This document shows positions 24,569-30,853 of a stretch of DNA of 35,292 nucleotides, piece after piece. Positions within the stretch are counted from its first letter, which is position 1; each line of letters opens with the position of its first letter. The notes beneath the pieces were generated by a model that worked only from the letters and a program-made list of their open reading frames with translations, was not told the DNA's origin and made no database searches. Both the position numbers and the translations under genes were made by a program. Source of the DNA: Candidatus Poribacteria bacterium (GTDB taxonomy: Bacteria > Poribacteria > WGA-4E > WGA-3G); contig JAPPIG010000124.1 of the NCBI GenBank assembly GCA_028820635.1, positions 1 to 35,292 on the forward strand, in the 5' to 3' direction.

Positions 24569-25645
24569 GTGGAACTAAGAAATGCGATAGGTGATCTTAT
24601 GTTAACGAAACCATTACGCGCATGCTGCTTTTTTACGCTAACTATTTCTCTGTTGGCTGTCAACCACCTCTTTGCCGATGTCGCTGTGCTTGAACGCATT
24701 ACAAAAGCGGAACAGGATGTAGGTTACGTCGGTCTCCGTCTCAGAACATACAGCTCGTCTCGCGGCGCTCGAACAATGGAAGAGATCATCATTCATAAAT
24801 CCGCAGAATTCTCCTATCGCAAGGTGGAATCCGTTATTGGAGAACAGCGGCCAGTTAACGAAGAAAATAATCGTGAGAGAAACCGGGGCGATGAAAACGG
24901 AGATAGAAATGAACGCAGAAGACCCAGAGAATTTAGATGGGACCGGGAGAGAAGTCAATTTTCGCAGAACCAAATTAAATTGATAGCAAAAAACTATGAG
25001 TTGGAACGACGGCATTGGGGAGAAAAAATTGCTGGTCATGAGACCGACCTCTTAATCATTAAGCCGAAAAATGCTGGTAGACCGACAAAACATATCTACT
25101 TTGCTCGTAAAAACGGTGTTATCTTACGCGTAGAAGATTTAGACGCTGCTGGGGTTCTCAGGAGAATGTTCGTTTATACTCGCATCAGTTTTGACCCCGA
25201 AATAGTAAAAAAGAAATGGGAGGGTTTCAAAGCAGATATCAAACCTGAACCGTCGCGTCCACGTCCTACTATTTCACTTGCTAATGCTGAAAAAATACTC
25301 AAGAGAAAACTGATACAGCCTACATACTTGCCTCCAGGATTCCAACTACAGGGTATGTATAATCGCCATTTTGGTGGCAATCACGTTCAATTGAAATATA
25401 CAGACGGTATGTTGGAATTCAATTTATTTGAAACAACAGACAAGATCACCAGACGGGAGGGGCGAAATAGGGGCGAGACTGAGATACAGATTGGCGGCAG
25501 TTCTGTGCGTAAGAACCAGCGCGGACCGACCCAGACATACGGTTGGTCAAGTGGGGATATCCATTTCTTCATATTATGCGAAATACCTGCTAAAGAAATT
25601 GAGACGGTTGTAGAATCTATTATCCAACAAGCAAATCAGAAGTAG
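24569..25645 (+). CDS. RseB/MucB-like periplasmic sensor of the anti-sigma factor
   Basis: A 358-residue protein with a secretory signal in the first ~30 residues (TKPLRACCFFTLTISLLAVNHLFA). The N-terminal domain (about 35-225) resembles the LolA-like fold of RseB: VGLRLRTYSSS, WGEKIAGHETDLLIIKPK and LRVEDLDAAGVLRRMFVYTRI. A 30-residue highly charged Arg/Glu/Asn-rich insert (residues 92-122 or so) is unusual. The C-terminal domain (265-358) reads ...YLPPGFQLQGMY...YGWSSGDIHFFILCEIP. RseB proteins protect the anti-sigma factor and sense envelope lipids, which fits the gene order sigma, anti-sigma, sensor. The GTG at 24569 is used; ATG at 24599 would also retain the signal. Confidence 0.75.
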   Translation: MELRNAIGDLMLTKPLRACCFFTLTISLLAVNHLFADVAVLERITKAEQDVGYVGLRLRTYSSSRGARTMEEIIIHKSAEFSYRKVESVIGEQRPVNEENNRERNRGDENGDRNERRRPREFRWDRERSQFSQNQIKLIAKNYELERRHWGEKIAGHETDLLIIKPKNAGRPTKHIYFARKNGVILRVEDLDAAGVLRRMFVYTRISFDPEIVKKKWEGFKADIKPEPSRPRPTISLANAEKILKRKLIQPTYLPPGFQLQGMYNRHFGGNHVQLKYTDGMLEFNLFETTDKITRREGRNRGETEIQIGGSSVRKNQRGPTQTYGWSSGDIHFFILCEIPAKEIETVVESIIQQANQK

Positions 25646-25675
25646 TTTAAAATTGATATGTATATGGTGCCGTAG

Positions 25676-25708
25676 GTTGGGTAGCGCGAAGCGAAACCCA
25701 ACTTTTTT
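25676..25708 (+). terminator. Hairpin with T-run, dispersed repeat acting as a likely terminator
   Basis: GTTGGGT (25676-25682) pairs with ACCCAAC (25696-25702), and a run of six T follows. It lies 31 bases after the RseB-like stop and would end that operon. The sequence belongs to the same GTAGGTTGGGT family as the hairpin at 27556. Confidence 0.65.
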
Positions 25709-25762
25709 GTTATCAGGAATATCCTTGTTCAGACAAAATATCCAACAACCAAAGGAGAAAAA

Positions 25763-26584
25763 ATGAAAATCTATCATGTATTACTGTTAACTATCCTCAT
25801 AACTGGCCAATTTCTTGCAAGCAGCGCAGCTGCCGATAGTCATGCTGACCCCATAAAAGAGGAACTTGAGAAATCACCGCGTCACGGAGAGTGGGTAAAA
25901 ATCACCGCTGCCGATAAACACGAACTCAACGCATTTATTGTTTTCCCGGAAGTGAAAGAACCCGCAACCGCTATCATCGTTATCCACGAGATTTTTGGGT
26001 TGACCGATTGGATTCGGCTTGTTGCTGATAAACTCGCTGCAGACGGGTTTGTCGCGATCTGTCCAGACCTACTTTCCGGTATGGGACCCGATGGTGGCGG
26101 CACAGAGAGTTTTGCCTCTGGGGACGATGTGCGGCGTGCGATTCGTGGACTCACAACAGAACGCGTGACAACAGACCTTGACGCTGTACGCAAATATGTT
26201 CACGACTTGCCTTCAACGAACGATAAGGTCGCTGTCTCTGGATTCTGTTGGGGTGGTAAGCAGACGTTTAGTTATGCTGTGCATTCTGATGAGATCGCTG
26301 GGGCGTTTGTGTTTTACGGTTCCGCGCCAGCTATCAAAGATATTCCCAAGATTTCGGCACCGGTATATGGGTTCTATGGTGAAAGCGACAACCGCATCAA
26401 CGCTACAATTGATGCGACCAAAGCAGCAGCGGATGCAGCAAAAGTTAAGTATGAACCTGTAATTTATAAAGGTGTTGGTCATGCATTCTTGCGGCGTGGT
26501 ATGGAGGAAAATGCAAACGATGCCCAGAAAAAAGCTACCAAGGAAGCGTGGGAACGATGGGTTACGCTTTTGCGTGGTCTTTAG
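25763..26584 (+). CDS. Secreted dienelactone hydrolase family protein
   Basis: A 273-residue alpha/beta-hydrolase with a signal peptide (first ~24 residues, ending SSAAA). The catalytic triad of dienelactone hydrolase is visible: cysteine 162 in SGFCWGG, aspartate 209 in YGESDNRI, and histidine 240 in GVGHAFLR; the oxyanion region is IVIHEIFGL (72-80). True DLH opens dienelactones in chlorocatechol degradation, but secreted family members act on unknown esters or lactones. It has its own AAGGAG before the ATG. No aromatic-degradation genes are nearby. The following spacer contains the 27-bp direct repeats. Confidence 0.88.
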   Translation: MKIYHVLLLTILITGQFLASSAAADSHADPIKEELEKSPRHGEWVKITAADKHELNAFIVFPEVKEPATAIIVIHEIFGLTDWIRLVADKLAADGFVAICPDLLSGMGPDGGGTESFASGDDVRRAIRGLTTERVTTDLDAVRKYVHDLPSTNDKVAVSGFCWGGKQTFSYAVHSDEIAGAFVFYGSAPAIKDIPKISAPVYGFYGESDNRINATIDATKAAADAAKVKYEPVIYKGVGHAFLRRGMEENANDAQKKATKEAWERWVTLLRGL

Positions 26585-26660
26585 CACCAGAGGTGCGAAA
26601 GGTGTATAAGAAGATAATAAACCCCGACATCCAAGCACCAGAGGTGCGAAAGGTGTATAA
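26583..26660. repeat. Pair of 27-bp direct repeats with hairpin core
   Basis: Two identical 27-bp units, at 26583-26609 and 26634-26660, begin AGCACCAGAGGTGCG and end GGTGTATAA. Each carries the small palindrome GCACC-AGA-GGTGC. The intervening 24 bases are unrelated, so the period is 51 bp. The first copy begins within the stop of the hydrolase gene (TAG at 26582-26584). Confidence 0.85.
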
Positions 26661-26767
26661 AATTGCGTGGCATAGGTACTCCACCCTACAATGAAAGTGA
26701 GCATTTGGAAAGAAATCGCGCTTACAAAGAGCTCCTACAAGAGACCGGTAATCAATAAGGAACACAC

Positions 26768-27532
26768 ATGGCAAACCGACTCAAAGATAAAATCGCAATT
26801 ATCACAGGGGCAGCGCGCGGTATCGGTGCAAAGAGTGCTGAACTTTTTGCAGCGGAAGGTGCCGCTGTCGCTATCTGGGATGTGAACACAGAACGCGGAG
26901 AAAACGTCGCACAGCAGATACAATCAGCGGGTGGCACCACAATTTTCTGCAAATGCGATGTAACCGATGCCACGCAAATTGCAGATGCAGCACAACGCGT
27001 CACATCTGAACTCGGCATGCCCAACGTGCTATTTAATAATGCAGGAATCGCTGTCGTTGGGGAATTAGAGGATATTTCCGAGGCGGATTGGGATCGTCAA
27101 TACGCGGTGAATGTAAAGAGCATTTACCTTGTGTCACGCGCGGTTATCCCGTTGATGCGTGAGGCAGGCGGCGGTGCGATTATCAATATGGCGAGCGAAT
27201 CCGCGTATGTTGGGTTTCCGATGCATCCTGCCTATACGTCCTCAAAGGCTGCCGTAGTACATCTCACGCGTAGCATGGCGGTGCGGTATGCGGAGGACAA
27301 CATCCGTGTCAACAGCCTCTGTCCCGGCACGATTAACACCGAACTTTACCAAGAATTCATCGCGCAACAGGATGACCCTGATGCGGTCAACAAGGAGATT
27401 GAAGCGATGCATCCGTTGGGTATCGGTGAACCGGAGGATATTGCATGGGCAGCGGTCTATTTAGCATCGGATGAATCCCAATATATGACGGGTGCGCCGA
27501 TGTTGGTTGAGGGCGGTATTTTATCTCTCTAA
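26768..27532 (+). CDS. SDR-family oxidoreductase (FabG-like)
   Basis: A 254-residue classical short-chain dehydrogenase. The cofactor loop is TGAARGIG (13-20), DVN at 38-40 after the second strand (which favours NAD), then CDVTD, NNAG (90-93), and the catalytic set serine 143, tyrosine 156 and lysine 160 in YTSSK. C-terminal residues YMTGAPMLVEGG match the common FabG/glucose-dehydrogenase end. Substrate is not predictable from the sequence; 3-oxoacyl-ACP reductase and polyol dehydrogenases are both plausible. AAGGA lies a few bases before the ATG. Its leader contains another copy of the GAAATCGCGCTTACAAAG repeat seen at 27595. Confidence 0.9.
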   Translation: MANRLKDKIAIITGAARGIGAKSAELFAAEGAAVAIWDVNTERGENVAQQIQSAGGTTIFCKCDVTDATQIADAAQRVTSELGMPNVLFNNAGIAVVGELEDISEADWDRQYAVNVKSIYLVSRAVIPLMREAGGGAIINMASESAYVGFPMHPAYTSSKAAVVHLTRSMAVRYAEDNIRVNSLCPGTINTELYQEFIAQQDDPDAVNKEIEAMHPLGIGEPEDIAWAAVYLASDESQYMTGAPMLVEGGILSL

Positions 27533-27555
27533 TCCAATACATTGTAGGCTTTCCC

Positions 27556-27588
27556 GTAGGTTGGGTTGAGGAACGAAACCCAACCTAC
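27556..27588. repeat. Perfect 12-bp stem hairpin (GTAGGTTGGGTT family)
   Basis: GTAGGTTGGGTT (27556-27567) and its exact complement (27577-27588) enclose a 9-base loop. It lies between the convergent SDR and ThuA-like genes and may act as a bidirectional terminator, though T-runs are poor. The related hairpin at 25676 indicates a dispersed family. A fragment similar to the SDR leader repeat follows from 27595. Confidence 0.75.
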
Positions 27589-27634
27589 AAAAATGAAATC
27601 GGGCTTACAAAGCCCCCAACAAGAAAGGTTTCTC

Positions 27635-28570
27635 CTACAACGCATGATCAGAAGGTTTCAATCCCTTCTTAAACGTACCAAAGCCAAAGAACGTCGGTTC
27701 ATAATCACCGACATAATCAACATTGCTTTTCTCAGGGATAGCGTCCTCCAGCCCCATACCCCAATAACAACCGTTGACAAGCAGCCGCCGCAATCCTTCG
27801 CTCTCTAAATCAACAGACGCACCCATCGTCGTATTGAATACACGAGACGTATTCCCTAATTCACCTGTATAAGTTTTTATCCATGCCAACGGCATTGTAG
27901 GGGTATCCGGTTTTGGCGGATCTGTCGGTTCCATACCAACAAGCACCTGTCCATGCACTAAGACTTGTGCATCTCCCGTCAATTCCTTAATACCGTAAAC
28001 ATCCGAGGGCCCCCATATATCCGATACACCTTTAAGTATAGGATGATCTTTGTGCCCTTCGTCAATTACACCACGTGCGCTCTCTTTGCCGTGATGTCCG
28101 TGATGATTGATCCAAGTTTCGCCAAGCACCTGCCGACCGTAGCCACCATCAAATTCTTGACTATTAAAACTATATTTCGCGTAGGGACTATCCGTGTTTT
28201 CCTTATAATTAAAGGCGTGTGTTGCGGTGCGTAGTCCCATCACAGGATTACCCGCGTTCGTATAGTCAATGATATATTTCATCTGTTCATCGGGCAACTC
28301 ACGGAAACGTGTGAACAATACCATCATATCCGCGGACTCCAGATGATGCAACCCGGGTATATTCGACACCACATTCGGGTCTATCTCACCCGTTTCCGGA
28401 TTGATAGCGAACAGTACGGTGCATCGGAAGCCGTGATGCGTGGCTAACACTTTGCCTAACATCGGCAATGCCTCTTCAGAACGATACTCCTCATCGCCAC
28501 TCACCAGCACAATATGTTTGCCTTTACCAGCACCATCGCCACCTTCATATACAACCCATTCATTACTCAT
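27635..28570 (-). CDS. ThuA-like domain protein
   Basis: A protein of about 311 residues from the ATG at 28570 (a TTG at 28588 is a longer alternative). It has the class-I-glutamine-amidotransferase-like fold of ThuA: KHIVLVSGDEEYRSEEALPML, YIIDYTNAGNPVMGLRTATHAFNY, GYGRQVLGETWINHHGHHG, DEGHKDHPILKG and PLAWIKTY...RVFNTTMG. ThuA-like proteins are widespread in planctomycetes and related groups, where they are linked to carbohydrate metabolism, but no catalytic triad is established. No signal peptide is visible, in contrast to many homologues. GGAG is 12 bases before the ATG. It converges with the SDR gene. Confidence 0.85.
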   Translation of the reverse strand: MSNEWVVYEGGDGAGKGKHIVLVSGDEEYRSEEALPMLGKVLATHHGFRCTVLFAINPETGEIDPNVVSNIPGLHHLESADMMVLFTRFRELPDEQMKYIIDYTNAGNPVMGLRTATHAFNYKENTDSPYAKYSFNSQEFDGGYGRQVLGETWINHHGHHGKESARGVIDEGHKDHPILKGVSDIWGPSDVYGIKELTGDAQVLVHGQVLVGMEPTDPPKPDTPTMPLAWIKTYTGELGNTSRVFNTTMGASVDLESEGLRRLLVNGCYWGMGLEDAIPEKSNVDYVGDYEPTFFGFGTFKKGLKPSDHAL

Positions 28571-29000
28571 TAATATATTAAACTCCAAATATCATAGGAT
28601 TTATAATATTGAGTATAGCACATTTTCGGTTAAAAGTCATATCGTTAATTGTCTGAACCAGGATACACAAGATTATTCTTGACAAGTTCTTTGTTGTCAA
28701 TTCATCGCTACTATAGTATTCTAATGATAAAAAGTTAAAGCGTCTCAATACCACTGTGTGTCGGCTATCCTCCAACCTTGAAAATCGTATAATCCGGGGA
28801 ATGCCAAAAGACATTCATACCCGCCAAATACCTAATGGTATTTGTAGCGTTGATTTCTTGATTTCTTCCTAACCTCGCCAAATTACTGATTTATTTTCTT
28901 AAACTTCATAATGGCATTCATACCGTTGATTTGGATTCCCGACTAAGAACGGTTTCGTCGCGATTCGGAGATCGCTCCTACAGAATATATGTGAACTTAT
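28571..29000. other. Gene-free gap with decayed dispersed repeats
   Basis: No gene is supported in this 430-bp stretch. It contains TTCCTAACCTCGCCAA at 28866-28881, identical to half of the stem-loop at 6730-6745; GATTCCCGACT and a GTCGCGATTCGGAGATCGC-like hairpin near 28928-28975, cousins of the element at 19794; and two copies of CATTCATACCC/CATTCATACCG about 100 bp apart. It appears to be a graveyard of miniature elements. A promoter for the ThuA-like gene should lie here too, but none stands out. Confidence 0.5.
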
Positions 29001-30686
29001 TTATTCATCTGATAGGAGGGCTTCAATCATCCAAATTAAGGGTTGACCGTTTACCAGATGCGAACCTAAAAAACTGTATTGCCAGTTCCCGACTTTATCA
29101 ACCAGAATAAAAAAAGGTATCCCTTTAATTTGATAAGCCTTTCTCAACTGTTGATTTCGGTCAAGCAGAACAGGCCATGGCTGCTGATGTTCATCTAAAG
29201 ACTTTCGCACTTGTTCGGGGGTTTCACCATCATTGATCCCCCAAATGACGACATCATCGTTTTCTCGGAATTGCTCATAGACGGTTTTGACCTCTGGAAT
29301 CGACATATTACACGGACCACACCACGAAGCCCCAACATCAAGTAAAACAACCTTCCCAGCCATTGCTGATAACGAGTATGTTTCGCCTTCCAGGGTTTCT
29401 AACCGAAAATCCGTTGCTTTCTGATTCAGTCTATTTGTGATAAATTCCTGACGGAATTTATCGAGATCCGCTGCTTCTCGGATCCGGTATTCCGCTTCGG
29501 TGTTTTTGAGGAACGCCTCAAATGTATCAGTGGTTTGTTCTCGTTCTATTTGATGGTAGACGCGTTCCAATCCGGCATGAGCTTCAACGTGAGGTTTGGG
29601 TGCAAAGTGTGCGTCGGCATAATAACGCCTTGCTATTTCCCATTCACCGATTTTTTCTGCCGACTGTCCCAACATCCAGAAGTAATTGATGGCACGCTCG
29701 TTGAACCTCACCCACAATGATTCCGAAAAATCAGGTGTGCTTGCGAGAAGACCTTCATGCGCCTCTTTCCATCGTTCCTGCTGGAGATAGATTTCAGCAC
29801 GCAAGCGAGAAAGATCTTTCTGCTTTTCTTTTAGAGACCCCTTACTCCATGTTTGTTCTTCCTCGCCTAATCTGATTTCAGCACGTCCTAAAGTTTCCAA
29901 TGCTTTGTCTAACCGGTTGTTAAACTTCAGCCGATATTTGACCGCTTCAATGTAAGCATAGCCAAAATACTGCTGTGTCTTCTGACAAAAGAAAAGGTGT
30001 GCTTTCAAATATCGGTCAATAAGTTTGTCAAGGGTATCATCACTTACCAGAGAGCAGTCCTCTTCTGCTAACCACAGTATTTCTTCATAAGCTAACAGAT
30101 ACCAAGATAATTCTGGGACATCCGAGGAGGTAAACTCATTAATGACGCGCTGGTAATAGTGCCACCTTTGAGATGCCTCTTCGCTCCGTTCAGCTAACCC
30201 TAACAACGCAAGCAGATGAAGTTCAGTTTTGGGGTATTGCAGCATCTTATCAAATAAACTGCTTGGAACATTCTTAGCACCGCCGGGAAGAAGTCTATAT
30301 CCCCAGTGGACAGCATCCAATACTTCCGGGGTTTCTGGGTGTGTCCTCAGTAGTGCTTGGATTTCAGAGTTAATCCTTTTCTTTGCATCCGCCTCTGAAA
30401 ACATTTTGGTTATCAATCTCCATCGAGAATCGTAAGCCTCCAAATCCGGTGGATCGGATTTTAGGACACGCTTACTGATCTCAAAAGCCTTATCGAATTC
30501 ACCCAACTTACGGTGGGTCTCAATCTGCGTGGCTAAATCCTGTGTTTTCCTGTTTTCTTTTTCAGCTGCCGTGAACGCCTCTATAGGTGCGTCCTGTTTG
30601 ATGAGCTGCGTGCAGGACAGAGCACCTAAAACAGACAGACAACAGAGTAAAAGTCCACCGCGTATCATACGACTTAAAAGTTTCAT
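29001..30686 (-). CDS. TlpA-type thiol-disulfide lipoprotein with helical-repeat domain
   Basis: A 561-residue lipoprotein: signal peptide LLSRMIRGGLLLCCLSVLGALSC with the lipobox LGALSC. Residues about 30-400 are TPR-like helical repeats (many W-x-x-A pairs, e.g. RWKEAHEGLL, KIGEWEIARRYYADA). The C-terminus (about 430-561) is an AhpC/TSA or TlpA thioredoxin fold with the redox site WCGPC (cysteines 456 and 459) and the cis-proline in GIPFF (P524). This suggests a periplasmic disulfide reductase or cytochrome-maturation-type thiol protein. The true start is ATG at 30686, preceded by AAGGAGG; an upstream in-frame ATG at 30764 reads through a vestigial copy. It is paralogous to the sigma-fusion gene immediately upstream. 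Confidence 0.82.
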   Translation of the reverse strand: MKLLSRMIRGGLLLCCLSVLGALSCTQLIKQDAPIEAFTAAEKENRKTQDLATQIETHRKLGEFDKAFEISKRVLKSDPPDLEAYDSRWRLITKMFSEADAKKRINSEIQALLRTHPETPEVLDAVHWGYRLLPGGAKNVPSSLFDKMLQYPKTELHLLALLGLAERSEEASQRWHYYQRVINEFTSSDVPELSWYLLAYEEILWLAEEDCSLVSDDTLDKLIDRYLKAHLFFCQKTQQYFGYAYIEAVKYRLKFNNRLDKALETLGRAEIRLGEEEQTWSKGSLKEKQKDLSRLRAEIYLQQERWKEAHEGLLASTPDFSESLWVRFNERAINYFWMLGQSAEKIGEWEIARRYYADAHFAPKPHVEAHAGLERVYHQIEREQTTDTFEAFLKNTEAEYRIREAADLDKFRQEFITNRLNQKATDFRLETLEGETYSLSAMAGKVVLLDVGASWCGPCNMSIPEVKTVYEQFRENDDVVIWGINDGETPEQVRKSLDEHQQPWPVLLDRNQQLRKAYQIKGIPFFILVDKVGNWQYSFLGSHLVNGQPLIWMIEALLSDE

Positions 30687-30728
30687 AGATTCCTCCTTAA
30701 GGTTATTTAAAGACGTAGTTTTCGGTTT

Positions 30729-30790
30729 CAGAGAGAATTGTTTTTTGCGTTGCTCTGAAAGCATTTTGGCTATGAGTTCCCATCAAGAAA
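30729..30790 (-). pseudogene. Vestige of a third copy of the helical-module gene
   Basis: The bases at 30753-30788 match 32318-32353, inside the sigma-fusion gene, at 31 of 36 positions, and the similarity continues weakly to 30729 (CAGAG...TTTTTTG). In the matching frame they encode ELIAKMLSEQRKKQF, comparable to RLIAEMFSEEDVQKM in the sigma fusion and RLITKMFSEADAKKR in the lipoprotein. It lies upstream of the true start of the lipoprotein gene, so it is untranslated or forms part of the leader. It probably marks a duplication or recombination junction. Confidence 0.6.
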
Positions 30791-30853
30791 CCTTATATAT
30801 ATTATTAGATTGGCGAGTAGTCCTTGCCGAATAAGTGTTAGGAACATAAGTTA

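Noticed and set aside
26583..26660. A minimal CRISPR array
   Set aside because: There are just two repeats with one 24-bp spacer, the repeat contains an internal hairpin plus unrelated tail, and no cas genes are near.
26213..26704. A 163-residue minus-strand frame across the 27-bp repeats
   Set aside because: It overlaps the hydrolase catalytic region antisense, and its repeated LYTFRTSGA segment comes only from the DNA repeats.
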